Source of the DNA: Bog-756 sp963831535
Lineage (GTDB): Bacteria > Actinomycetota > Acidimicrobiia > Acidimicrobiales > RAAP-2
Reading direction: 5' to 3'
NCBI GenBank assembly: GCA_963831535.1
Contig: CAWHQP010000006.1
Coordinates: forward strand, 256,058 to 320,057
Length of the DNA: 64,000 nucleotides
The translations under genes were made by a program, and so were the position numbers. This document shows, in pieces, positions 1 through 7,906 of this stretch. Position 1 is the stretch's first letter; the number at the start of each line of letters is the position of its first letter. The notes beneath the pieces are model-generated. The model searched no databases and was not told where the DNA came from. It saw nothing but the letters and a program-made list of their open reading frames with translations.

Positions 1-646
1 GCTGAACGAGGCCGCCGCGGCCATCGAGGTCATCGCTGAGCGGTTGACGACGCGGGCCGGGCCCCGTCGCACCCGCAATCAGCCCGACCTGGCCCGGGCC
101 GCCCAGGACTTCTTCCCCACCAGCCCCGTCATCGGCCTGGCCAATCCGGTGGCCCCACCGGTGCGGGTGGCCGTGGTCGAGGGGGAGAACGGCCGACCGG
201 AGATCGCCGGCCAGGCCAACTTCAGCTTTGCCTACGAGGGTCCGCCCACCTGTGTCCACGGGGGGGTCATCGCCGAGTTGCTCGACGAGGTGCTCGGGGC
301 GGCCAACATCGTGGCCGAGCATCCCGCCATGACCGGCACCCTGACCGTCCGCTACCGGAAGCCGACGCCGCTGAACACCGACCTCCGCGTCGAGGCCCGG
401 TTCGTGCGGGTGGACGGTCGCAAGGTCTACACGTGGGGAGGCATCTACGCCGGAGACATCCTGACCGCCGAGGCCGACGGCATCTTCATCGAGGTGGTGC
501 CCATCCAGATGCTGGACATCGCCGAGTCCAACATCGACAGCGCCGACCCGGTCATGCTCGAGGCCATTCGGGCCGAGGCCCTCCGTGAGGGCGCGGCCTC
601 TGATGTCCAGCGTGTGTTCGATCCCGACCTCCGGCCCCCGACCTGA
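1..646 (+). CDS. PaaI/4HBT-like hotdog thioesterase, 5' partial
   Basis: The reading frame is open to the left edge (from base 2), so the true start lies outside the window and the TTG at 44 need not be the start. About 215 residues are visible. The motif CVHGGVIAELLDE is typical of PaaI-type hotdog thioesterases, which hydrolyse acyl-CoA thioesters. The following strand-rich part (TGTLTVRYRKPTPL) is the rest of the hotdog fold. The stretch before about residue 40 is an N-terminal extension of unknown role. The substrate cannot be told. The nearby acyl-CoA ligase and SDR suggest acyl-CoA metabolism. Confidence 0.8.
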   Translation, partial: LNEAAAAIEVIAERLTTRAGPRRTRNQPDLARAAQDFFPTSPVIGLANPVAPPVRVAVVEGENGRPEIAGQANFSFAYEGPPTCVHGGVIAELLDEVLGAANIVAEHPAMTGTLTVRYRKPTPLNTDLRVEARFVRVDGRKVYTWGGIYAGDILTAEADGIFIEVVPIQMLDIAESNIDSADPVMLEAIRAEALREGAASDVQRVFDPDLRPPT

Positions 647-669
647 GCCGGGAGGGCGGGCCGGGCGCG

Positions 670-1218
670 GTGCGAGCGGCCCGCCCGGGTGACGCCCGGG
701 CCATGGCTACCGTGCACGTGGCCTCGTGGCGGGCGGCCTACCGGGGCCGGTTGCCCGACGACTACCTGGCCGGCCTGTCCGTCGAGGAGAGAGCTGGGTC
801 GTGGTCCGGGATCCTCGCCGACCCGTCACCCGGCCACGTGATCGTGGTCGAGCTCGGCGACCGGATCGTCGGTTTTGCCCATGTCGGGCCGAGTGGTGAT
901 GATGACAGCCTGCCGACCACTGGTGAGCTGTACACCATCTACCTGCTTCCTGACCTATGGGATCAGGGCCTCGGGCGGGCTCTGATGGAGGCGGTCCTCG
1001 AGCGTCTGCGCGCCGACGGGTACGACGCGGTCACCCTCTGGATGCTGTCCACCAACGACCGGGCCCGCCGCTTCTACCTCCGCCAGGGCTGGTCGCAGCT
1101 CTCCGGGCAGCGGACTCAGGAGTTTGGTGGCCAGGTGGTCACCGACCATCGCTTCGGCCGCACCCTGGTCACGGGTGGCAACCCACCCGCTCAGATCTTC
1201 TCCCGTCCCTCCCAGTAG
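670..1218 (+). CDS. GNAT family N-acetyltransferase
   Basis: This 182-residue protein transfers an acetyl group from acetyl-CoA to an unknown amine. It has the usual GNAT order: an N-terminal MRAARPGDARAMATVHVASW helix region, the central strand with ELYTIYLLPDLWDQGLGRAL (the acetyl-CoA pyrophosphate loop reads DQGLGRAL), and a C-terminal segment TNDRARRFYLRQGW. The GTG at 670 is chosen because the GNAT fold begins directly there. It starts 23 bases after the thioesterase stop, so the two may be co-transcribed. Its last 28 bases overlap the 3' end of the convergent acyl-CoA ligase gene. Confidence 0.85.
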   Translation: MRAARPGDARAMATVHVASWRAAYRGRLPDDYLAGLSVEERAGSWSGILADPSPGHVIVVELGDRIVGFAHVGPSGDDDSLPTTGELYTIYLLPDLWDQGLGRALMEAVLERLRADGYDAVTLWMLSTNDRARRFYLRQGWSQLSGQRTQEFGGQVVTDHRFGRTLVTGGNPPAQIFSRPSQ

Positions 1219-2741
1219 GGATCGCGGAGCTTGCGCTTGTAGAGCTTGCCATTGGGGTCCCGGGGCATGTCGTCGGTGAAATCGATCGACTTGGGGGTCT
1301 TGAACTTGGCCAGCCGGGTGGCGCAGTACTCCAGGATCTCCTCGGCCAGTTCCGGCGTGGGCTCCACGCCCTCGGCCGGCTCGACGACGGCCTTGATCTC
1401 CTCGCCCCAGTCGTCATGGGGGATGCCGAACACGGCCACATCGCCCACCTTGGGGAAGCCGAGGAGGACGTTCTCGATCTCCGCGGGATAGATGTTGGCG
1501 CCACCCGAGATGATCATGTCGATCTTGCGGTCCCGGAGGAACAGATAGCCGTCCTCATCGATCAGGCCCACATCGCCGACGGTGAAGAACTTGCCGATGC
1601 GGTTGTCCTGGGTCTTGGTCTGGTCCTTGTGGTACTCGAAGTCACCCGTCTGCATGGACATGTAGACGGTGCCGATGACGTTGGGCTCCTCGACCCGGTT
1701 GCCTCCATCGTCGAAGATGGCGATCTCCGAGATCGGCCAGGCCTTCCCGACGGTGCCGGGCTTCTCCAGCCATTCCTGGGCCGTGACCAGGGTTCCGCCA
1801 CCCTCGGAGGCCGCGTAGTACTCGTCGATGGCGTTTCCCCACCACTCGATCATCTTGTACTTCACGTCCACCGGGCACGGGGCGGCGGCGTGGATCATGT
1901 GCTCGAGGGAGGACAGGTCGTACTTCGAGCGGGTGGCCTCGGGCAGGGCCAGGAGGCGGTGGAATTGTGTCGGCACCATATGGGAGCTGGTCACGTGGTA
2001 CTTCTCGATGAGTTGGAGCATCTCCTCGGGAATCCACTTGTCCATCAGCACCACGGTGTGGAGCAGGTGGATCGAGGCACCCGAGTAGCGGAGGACCGCT
2101 GTGTGGTACAGCGGAGAGCCCACGATGTGGACGTTGGCGTCGTCGGGCTGGATGCCGAACAGGAAGAGGATCCCGGACAGTCCGAGGGCCGCTTCCTCGG
2201 GGGTGGCCCCACTCAACTTGCGGAACACACCCTTGGGGTTGCCCGTCGTTCCGGACGTGTAGTTCATGACGTCACCGATGGTCCGGTCGGTCGGGTCTTC
2301 GGTGGACTGGTTGTTGCGCATCATGGCGTAGGAGCTGAACCCCAGGATCTCGCCGACGGCGAAGCACCGGGACGAAGGGAGCTCGGCCTCGTCGGCGGCA
2401 TCGAGGGCCACGTCGGTGAAGCGCTCATGGGCGATGAAGGCCTTGGCGTCGGAGTCCTTCAGGATGTAGGCCACCTCGGGGGCGACGAGGTGGTGGTTGA
2501 TGGGCACCAGATACCACCCGGCCTGCAGGGCGGCCAGGTAGATCTCGAAGACCTCCACGCCGTTGGGGAGCAGGGTGGCCACCACGTCCCCAGGCTTGAG
2601 GTTGAGGCCGCGCAACCCGTGGACCACCTGATTGGCCCGGCCCAGCAGCTGAGCGGCGCTGTACTCGGTTCCGTCTGGGTCCACCAGCGCCAACTTGTCC
2701 GGGTGCTCGTGGGCCAGAGCCCAGAATCCGAAGTCGCCCAT
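1191..2741 (-). CDS. AMP-forming acyl-CoA synthetase (FadD-like)
   Basis: A 516-residue adenylate-forming ligase that would activate a carboxylic acid to acyl-AMP and then acyl-CoA. The AMP-binding P-loop YTSGTTGNPKGV, the motif YYAASEGGGT in the A5 region, and the hinge segment FLRDRKIDMIISGGANIYP followed by AEIENVL near the C-terminus are all present. I start at 2741 (MGDFGFWALAHEHPDKLALV) because a GGGGG Shine-Dalgarno-like run lies about 11 bases upstream. An in-frame extension to 2834 has no family similarity. Chain-length preference cannot be read from sequence. Confidence 0.9.
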   Translation of the reverse strand: MGDFGFWALAHEHPDKLALVDPDGTEYSAAQLLGRANQVVHGLRGLNLKPGDVVATLLPNGVEVFEIYLAALQAGWYLVPINHHLVAPEVAYILKDSDAKAFIAHERFTDVALDAADEAELPSSRCFAVGEILGFSSYAMMRNNQSTEDPTDRTIGDVMNYTSGTTGNPKGVFRKLSGATPEEAALGLSGILFLFGIQPDDANVHIVGSPLYHTAVLRYSGASIHLLHTVVLMDKWIPEEMLQLIEKYHVTSSHMVPTQFHRLLALPEATRSKYDLSSLEHMIHAAAPCPVDVKYKMIEWWGNAIDEYYAASEGGGTLVTAQEWLEKPGTVGKAWPISEIAIFDDGGNRVEEPNVIGTVYMSMQTGDFEYHKDQTKTQDNRIGKFFTVGDVGLIDEDGYLFLRDRKIDMIISGGANIYPAEIENVLLGFPKVGDVAVFGIPHDDWGEEIKAVVEPAEGVEPTPELAEEILEYCATRLAKFKTPKSIDFTDDMPRDPNGKLYKRKLRDPYWEGREKI

Positions 2742-3024
2742 GATGATCGTTACCCCCTGCGCCGCGTGGCGGCCGCTGTGTGGTGGTCGGGCGGTTGCCT
2801 GCCCGAGGGTCGGTTCCCGAAGCGGGCCGGTCACCCGCCCCCGTCCCGTGTGGCGCCGTCCCGGGTGGGGACGCTAGAACAGGTTCTCGTAATCGGTCAA
2901 CAACCGCCGTTGGGCTGTGGCATGGTCGCGCCATGCGCTCGACCGGTGGAGTCCCGACCGGACCACGGGGGCATCACGGCGACGGGCCGGATCCAGCCCG
3001 GACGAGACAGAGAGGCAGTAGGCA

Positions 3025-3942
3025 ATGAGTGACTTCTTGCAGGAGAAGGTGGTGGCCATCACCGGCGCCGGCGGCGGTATCGGTCGGGCGGTGGCCCTGG
3101 CCGCGGCAGCCGAGGGCGCCCGGGTCGTGGTGGCCGACATCGGAGTCGGCCTGGCCGGCGAGGACCCGACCAGCGAGGTGGCCGAGGCCCTGGTGGCCGA
3201 GATCGAGGCCGCCGGAGGCGAGGCGGTGGCCGTCGGGGAGAGCGTGACCACGATGGACGGCGGCGAGAAGATCGTCGGCGCCGGTGTGGAGCGTTGGGGA
3301 CGCATCGACGGGGTCGTGTGCATCGCCGGCATCCTCCGCGAGCGCATGCTCTTCAACATGGCCGAGGAGGAGTGGGACGCGGTCATCGAGACCCACCTGA
3401 AGGGTCACTTCACCGTGTTCCGCGCCGCATCGGCCGTCATGCGCAAGCAGGAGGGCGGTGGATCCCTCGTGGCCTTCACCTCGGGGGCATTCGCCGGCAG
3501 TGTGGCCCAGGCCAACTACGCCGCGGCCAAGGGTGGGATCGTCTCCCTGGTGCGCTCGGCCGCCGCCGGGCTCAACCGGTACGGGATCACCGCCAACGCC
3601 GTGGCCCCGGTGGCCCGTACCCGCATGTCGGCCAACGTGCCCATGGATCTGGCCGAGATGGGTGATCCCGAGGATGTCGCGCCCCTGGTCGTGTACCTGT
3701 TGTCGGACCAAGCCAAGCACGTCACCGGTCAGGTGTACACCTCGGTCGGATCCAAGATCGCTGTCTGGAACCAGCCGCGCGAGGTACGTGCCGTCTACGC
3801 CGACGGACGATGGACGCCCGAGGACATCGCCGCTCGGCTGGACTCGACGGTGGGCCAGGAACGCATGCCGCTCCTCGATCAACTGGAGGAGTACCGCAAG
3901 GCCGCAGAGGCCAAGGCCGCCGCTGAAGCCGGGGCCAGCTAG
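3025..3942 (+). CDS. Short-chain dehydrogenase/reductase
   Basis: A 305-residue NAD(P)-dependent oxidoreductase of the SDR family. The Rossmann glycine motif TGAGGGIGRAV is at residues 14-24, the catalytic Ser is in TSGAFAG, and the Tyr/Lys pair is in NYAAAKGG. The protein is about 50 residues longer than a minimal SDR. The extra C-terminal part (QPREVRAVYADGRWTPEDIA onward) resembles the 3-hydroxyacyl-CoA dehydrogenase-type SDRs related to peroxisomal multifunctional enzymes. With the divergent acyl-CoA ligase next door, a role in fatty-acid or steroid side-chain oxidation is plausible but inferred. Confidence 0.88.
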   Translation: MSDFLQEKVVAITGAGGGIGRAVALAAAAEGARVVVADIGVGLAGEDPTSEVAEALVAEIEAAGGEAVAVGESVTTMDGGEKIVGAGVERWGRIDGVVCIAGILRERMLFNMAEEEWDAVIETHLKGHFTVFRAASAVMRKQEGGGSLVAFTSGAFAGSVAQANYAAAKGGIVSLVRSAAAGLNRYGITANAVAPVARTRMSANVPMDLAEMGDPEDVAPLVVYLLSDQAKHVTGQVYTSVGSKIAVWNQPREVRAVYADGRWTPEDIAARLDSTVGQERMPLLDQLEEYRKAAEAKAAAEAGAS

Positions 3943-4024
3943 ACCACCGGGACGGGGCCCCGAGACCGGCGCACGTCCGCCGCCGGGATCGCCGATCAGG
4001 CCAGACTGAGGCCGTACCGCCGGG

Positions 4025-4041
4025 GGCACCGGAACGGTGCC
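4025..4041. terminator. Candidate bidirectional hairpin terminator
   Basis: A perfect 7-bp inverted repeat with a 3-base loop (GGCACCG GAA CGGTGCC) sits between the convergent SDR (stop 3942) and VOC (stop 4054) genes. There is no T-run, as is common for GC-rich actinobacterial terminators. Confidence 0.35.
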
Positions 4042-4053
4042 GGGCCGCAGTGC

Positions 4054-4419
4054 CTATGCGGAACCGAGCACGCAGAATTCGTTGCCTTCCGGGTCGGCGA
4101 GCACAAGCCATCCCTCGTCGCCGTTCTGTCCCACCGACACCGGCACGGCACCGAGATCACGAAGGCGCACCACCTCGGCGGCTTGATCGTCAGGGACGAG
4201 ATCGAGATGGAGTCGATTCTTGCCCGCCTTCGACTCGGGAACCTCCAAGAACAGCAGCGGACGGACCGTTCCCTGGTCCGGGTGGTCCTGTCCGGGCTCG
4301 ACCCACACGTCGCCCTCGTCGTCCTCTCGCCACTCCCAGCCGAGGGCCTGGGACCAGAACCGGGCCAGGGACACCGGGTCCTCGGAGTCGATGGTGATCG
4401 TCTCGATGCGCAACGCCAT
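4054..4419 (-). CDS. VOC (glyoxalase/bleomycin-resistance) superfamily protein
   Basis: A 121-residue single-domain protein with the repeated beta-alpha-beta-beta-beta layout of the vicinal oxygen chelate superfamily. It starts MALRIETITIDSEDPVSLAR and ends with the diagnostic LADPEGNEFCVLG. It looks like the Glyoxalase_6 type, in which metal-ligand positions are often degenerate, so an enzymatic role is not assured. It is transcribed away from the TetR gene, with about 150 bases between the TetR operator palindrome and its start, so control by that regulator is possible but unproven. Confidence 0.85.
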   Translation of the reverse strand: MALRIETITIDSEDPVSLARFWSQALGWEWREDDEGDVWVEPGQDHPDQGTVRPLLFLEVPESKAGKNRLHLDLVPDDQAAEVVRLRDLGAVPVSVGQNGDEGWLVLADPEGNEFCVLGSA

Positions 4420-4540
4420 GGTGCCTCCCCGGGCAGCGGACGGAACGGGTGACCGCGGGCGGTCGGCCTACCCGTCAGTGTGCCCGCTCCGCCGGGCCAG
4501 TGCCCGGGGACCACCGCCCGGGACGGACGGAGCCACCACC

Positions 4541-4589
4541 TTGACAACACGTCCGGCCGGGACCAGTATTTGAGCAATTGCTCAAATAC
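4541..4589 (+). promoter_or_regulatory. TetR promoter with 24-bp perfect palindromic operator
   Basis: A consensus -35 hexamer TTGACA lies at 4541-4546. A perfect 24-bp palindrome at 4566-4589 (core TTTGAGCAATTGCTCAAA) covers the expected -10 and start region. It ends 19 bases before the ATG of the TetR gene at 4609. A palindrome over the promoter of a TetR gene is the classic arrangement for self-repression. The core is AT-rich in a GC-rich setting, so chance is unlikely. Confidence 0.75.
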
Positions 4590-4608
4590 CCGATCCCCGA
4601 GGAGGACC

Positions 4609-5271
4609 ATGGCCAAATCCGGTCCGACCGGCAGGATCCGCCCTTCGGGGGCCAGCGGCTCCTCGGCGACGCGTCAGAGCCTCATCGAAGCGGCGGTCGG
4701 AACGCTCAAGGTCGAGGGCTTCGCCGGCGCCAGCGCCCGGTCGATCGCCCGTCGTGCCGGCTGCAACCAAGGTCTCGTCTTCTACCACTTCGGTTCCGTG
4801 GTGAACCTGCTACTGGCCGCCCTCGATGCCGTCAGCGCCGAGCGGCTCGAGCGCTACTCGGCTGCGGTGGACGCGGTGGGATCGCCCGCGGAGCTGGTCG
4901 ACGTCGCCGCATCGATCTTCGAGGAGGATCTTGACGCCGGCCACGTCTCGGTCCTCGTCGAGATGATCGCCGGCGCGTCCTCGACCCCCGGTCTGGGGGC
5001 GGAGGTTGCTGACCGGATCGCCCCCTGGACCGAATTTGCCCGACGATCCGTCGACGCCGCGCTGGGCGACTCAGCGCTGAGATCGCTGATCCCCTCGGCT
5101 GACGTCGCCCATGCCGTGGTGGCAATGTACGTGGGCCTCGAGATGCTCAGTCATCTCGATGGTGACCGCAGCGCCGCGCTGGCGCTGTTCGATCAGGCGC
5201 GGGCACTGGCCACCCTGGTGTCGACATCGCCTCTTCCCAGCGGACCGAGCGACCGGGCGGCCATCCAGTGA
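4609..5271 (+). CDS. TetR family transcriptional regulator
   Basis: A 220-residue TetR-type repressor. The N-terminal helix-turn-helix is clear (residues about 15-65): LIEAAVGTLKVEGFAGAS, then ARRAGCNQGLVFYHFGS, where VFYHF is the typical recognition-helix ending. The rest is an all-helical ligand domain of unknown specificity. The ATG at 4609 follows a strong GAGGAGG Shine-Dalgarno, which rules out the longer frame upstream. The palindrome at 4566-4589 is its probable operator. The stop overlaps the GTG of the next gene (GTGA), so the two genes are translationally coupled. Confidence 0.9.
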   Translation: MAKSGPTGRIRPSGASGSSATRQSLIEAAVGTLKVEGFAGASARSIARRAGCNQGLVFYHFGSVVNLLLAALDAVSAERLERYSAAVDAVGSPAELVDVAASIFEEDLDAGHVSVLVEMIAGASSTPGLGAEVADRIAPWTEFARRSVDAALGDSALRSLIPSADVAHAVVAMYVGLEMLSHLDGDRSAALALFDQARALATLVSTSPLPSGPSDRAAIQ

Positions 5272-5696
5272 ATCCGTTCCCGGATCCGCCGCCCCAGCTC
5301 CCGCCGCCCCAGCTCCCGCCCCCCCAGCTCCCGCCGCCCCAGCTCCCGCCGCCCCCGCGCCCCCCTGTCCCTCCAACCCGGCGTCACATCTGGCTGCTCA
5401 CGGCGGCCGGCGTGTGGTCGGCCGGTCTCATTGCCGCAGCCGTCCTGGTCAGCCCCTCCCTTGTCCAGGTCAACGGACCGAAGGTTCTGATCCCGGTCTG
5501 CGCCCCGTTGGCTGTCGTGGCGCTGGTGGCCCTGGCTCTCACCATTGCTCGGTGGCGCACCACCCGATGGCCCGTTGTCGTGGCGTGGGTGCTCGCCAGC
5601 CTGCTCGACGGCCTGGCGCTGGTGGGAATGCTTACCATCGGCATCTTCGTCCTTCCGGTGGCGGTCGCGGTGACGGTGGCCTGCGCCTCTTCGTGA
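5268..5696 (+). CDS. Proline-rich small membrane protein, unknown function
   Basis: I do not recognise the family. The 142-residue product begins with a Pro-rich cytoplasmic head (residues about 5-38) made of four QLPPP units, and continues with about four hydrophobic segments (IWLLTAAGVWSAGLIAAAVL, VLIPVCAPLAVVALVALAL, then two in residues 101-140). It starts at the GTG overlapping the TetR stop, so it is probably co-transcribed with TetR and could be the regulator's partner or target. The small size and head-plus-membrane layout resemble DUF4190-like actinobacterial membrane proteins, but this is only a resemblance. Confidence 0.7.
   Translation: MNPFPDPPPQLPPPQLPPPQLPPPQLPPPPRPPVPPTRRHIWLLTAAGVWSAGLIAAAVLVSPSLVQVNGPKVLIPVCAPLAVVALVALALTIARWRTTRWPVVVAWVLASLLDGLALVGMLTIGIFVLPVAVAVTVACASS
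5295..5354 (+). repeat. Four tandem copies of a 15-bp repeat
   Basis: A 15-bp unit beginning CAGCTCCCGCC is repeated four times in tandem (units start at 5295, 5310, 5325 and 5340). It lies inside the preceding gene and encodes four QLPPP pentapeptides. In-frame unit gain or loss could vary the length of the head. Confidence 0.85.
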
Positions 5697-5933
5697 TCGG
5701 TCCGCCCTGATGTGGCGCCCCTGACGTGCCGGTCTTGACCTGCCGTCCCGGCACCCTGGCGACAACCCTGTGCCGTGACCGACGGGAGCATAGACATGGC
5801 CGCCATGATGCCTCCGTGCGCTACCCCCGAGGTCACCGGCGATACACCGATTCTCGCCAGGCACTCCGTAGCATGAGCACCGAGAGGGCCCCGGACTCGT
5901 GGTCCCGAAGGCCCGACCATCGGGAGGTAGTAC

Positions 5934-6797
5934 GTGGTTGCATTGGCCGTCGTGCTGAGTGGCGTGGTGTTGTTGCTGGCCGTGTTGGTGGCCGGGCTCT
6001 TGCGCAGCCACGCCGACATCCTCAAGGCGCTCCACGACCTCGGCGTCGGCGTGGGTGAGCCAGGGGCGACCGACGACCACCGACACGACGGTGAGCCTGG
6101 GCGTGGTGCCCCAGCCGGTCCGGTCCCCATCCCCCTGACCATCGGCCCGCCTCTCCCTGGTGAGCGGAACGCCACGTCGGCCCCGACCGTCGTCGGGACG
6201 ACCCCCCAGGGGGACGCTCTGGCCATTACCGTCGCGGCCGGGAGTGCGCTGACGCTGCTGGCCTTTCTGTCCTCGGGCTGTGCCACCTGCGCTGGGTTCT
6301 GGCAGGCGTTCCGGACCCCCGATCGGCTGGGCCTTCCCGTGGGGACCCGCCTGGTGGTGGTGACCAAGGGTCCGGAGCTGGAGATCCCCGGCGAGGTGGC
6401 ATCCCAAGCTCCCGCGGGTCTACCGGTGATCATGTCGACCGATGCCTGGACCGACTACGAGGTGCCGGGTTCACCGTTCTTCGTTCTGGTCGACGGAGGT
6501 TCGGGACGCCGGATCGGGGAGGGGGTGGCCAATCACTTTGACCAGGTGGCCGAGCTGGTGCGCCGGGCCCAGACCGATGCCCGGGAGTTCGCGGTCGGTA
6601 GTCGGAGCCGGGGCCTCGTCGATGGTCTCGATGGTCCCGAGCGGGAGACGGACAACGACCGCGAGCTGATCGATGCCGGCGTCATGCCTGGTGACCCCAG
6701 CCTCTATCCCTCATCACTCGAGGATGTCTACGGACCGCTGGTGGAGGTCCGACGACGAAGGGGTGCCGACCGCCCTCCGATCAGCCGGACCGGCTGA
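5934..6797 (+). CDS. MauD-like membrane-anchored thioredoxin-fold protein
   Basis: A 287-residue protein with an N-terminal membrane anchor (residues about 2-24, VALAVVLSGVVLLLAVLVAG), a Pro/Gly linker, and a thioredoxin-like domain from about residue 95. The redox motif is C116-A-T-C119 in FLSSGCATCAGFW, followed by the cis-Pro region PGSPFFVLVDG. This matches MauD/TlpA-type thiol oxidoreductases that act outside the membrane on disulfides of exported proteins. The GTG at 5934 has a good GGGAGG Shine-Dalgarno. It is the first gene of a tight cassette; the next gene starts two bases after its stop. The C-terminal 60 residues are charged and not part of the fold. Confidence 0.82.
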   Translation: MVALAVVLSGVVLLLAVLVAGLLRSHADILKALHDLGVGVGEPGATDDHRHDGEPGRGAPAGPVPIPLTIGPPLPGERNATSAPTVVGTTPQGDALAITVAAGSALTLLAFLSSGCATCAGFWQAFRTPDRLGLPVGTRLVVVTKGPELEIPGEVASQAPAGLPVIMSTDAWTDYEVPGSPFFVLVDGGSGRRIGEGVANHFDQVAELVRRAQTDAREFAVGSRSRGLVDGLDGPERETDNDRELIDAGVMPGDPSLYPSSLEDVYGPLVEVRRRRGADRPPISRTG

Positions 6798-6799
6798 GG

Positions 6800-7348
6800 A
6801 TGGCCGTACTGAGCGCTCACGGGATCGAGGCGCCACTTCCCCCGGGATTCGAGGGTCGCATCGTCATCCGCCCCACCATCGGACGCGAGGTCCCGTATCC
6901 GGTGGCCAACTTTTCGACCTTCGCTCTACCCGTGGACCTGGGCGACTTCGGCAGCGGAGCGGTGAGCGTGATGGGTCCCTCGGACATCTTTGCCACCCTT
7001 TTCGAATACGGACCCGAGAGCCTGGGCCAAGCGCTCTTCGCGCGTCAGGGGATGCCCCGGTCGTTGACCGCAGCCGACTTCCGCCCCTACGTCCTGCGCC
7101 GCGGGCTCAACGGTCAATCGGGATCGCAATGGTTCTTTACCGAGGCGGGTCGGCCGTTCACCCTCTACGTCGTACTGGGCAGTCACATCCGGCGCAGCCT
7201 CCTCGTCCCCCGGGTCAACGACCTCATCGGTGCGGTGTCGATCGTGCCCAACCCTGCGGCGACACCGCCCACACCGCTGACCACTCTCACGTCGCAGGAT
7301 CCACCGACGCCCTTCGCAGCCACCCCGACCGGGGCACGATGGAACTGA
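6800..7348 (+). CDS. Conserved-looking protein of unknown function in the Mau-like cassette
   Basis: I cannot assign a family. The 182-residue product has no signal peptide or clear membrane segment. It opens MAVLSAHGIEAPLPPGFEGR, has several short beta-prone stretches (ANFSTFALPVDLGDFGSG, WFFTEAGRPFTLYVVLGS), and ends in a Pro/Thr-rich tail. It contains no cysteine, so it is unlikely to be a redox carrier itself. It begins two bases after the MauD-like gene and overlaps the MauE-like start by 10 bases, so it must be expressed with them and may be a cytoplasmic helper for the Cys-rich product. Confidence 0.7.
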   Translation: MAVLSAHGIEAPLPPGFEGRIVIRPTIGREVPYPVANFSTFALPVDLGDFGSGAVSVMGPSDIFATLFEYGPESLGQALFARQGMPRSLTAADFRPYVLRRGLNGQSGSQWFFTEAGRPFTLYVVLGSHIRRSLLVPRVNDLIGAVSIVPNPAATPPTPLTTLTSQDPPTPFAATPTGARWN

Positions 7349-7906
7349 TCGGCGTGTACCTCAGCGCCTGTGTGCTCTTGATCGTGGCCGGTGTGGCCAA
7401 AGCGGTGCGTCCAGACGACACCGCACGCGCCCTGGCCACCGCCACCCATCTCTCCCTCCGGCCCGTGCGGGCGTTGGTGCGGGTGGGTGCGGTCGCCGAA
7501 GTCGGCGTGGGGATCACCGCGCTCGGCGATGCCGCGTCCCTGGTCAGCCGGCCTGGTAGCCGCGTCGTACACTGCATTCGCCGTCTTCGTGGTCTATGCC
7601 CGTTCGACCGGTGGAGCCCTAGCCAGCTGTGGGTGCTTCGGGACCCCGGACACACCGGCGACACGGCTGCACGCCGTCATTAACGCCGCACTGGCTGTGT
7701 CCGCGGCGGCGGTGGCCTGGTCTGCGCCGACGTCGGGCACGGTCGCCGGCATCCTGTCCCATGAGCCGGGGAGGGGGATACCCCTCGTGATGGTGAGTGG
7801 CGTGGCCGCCTGGTTGGTCTATCTGGCCGTCTCGGTGATGGCCTCCCTGCAGGCGGCCAGGTCCCTCACCCGGGTCACCTTCGACCGCGGCGCCACGTCC
7901 CCATGA
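7339..7906 (+). CDS. MauE-like membrane protein, split by a one-base frameshift
   Basis: Two overlapping frames together give a 188-residue protein. Frame one from ATG 7339 starts MELIGVYLSACVLLIVAGVA and runs to about LGDAASLVS. Frame two continues GLVAASYTAFAVFVVYAR and on to the stop at 7904-7906. Removing one C at about 7548-7549 joins them. Four hydrophobic segments and the motif S-C97-G-C99-FG match MauE/DoxX-like thiol membrane proteins, which pass redox equivalents for disulfide formation in methylamine dehydrogenase. Start and stop overlap both neighbours (ATGA with the next gene), so the gene is embedded in the operon. I judge the shift to be a sequence error, not decay. Confidence 0.75.

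Noticed and set aside
957..3032. 691-codon open frame on the plus strand
   Set aside because: It is antisense to the clear acyl-CoA ligase gene and its product has no domain. Long shadow frames are normal in GC-rich DNA.
5295..5354. Short tandem repeat as a CRISPR array
   Set aside because: The 15-bp units have no spacers and lie in frame within a gene; no cas gene is present.
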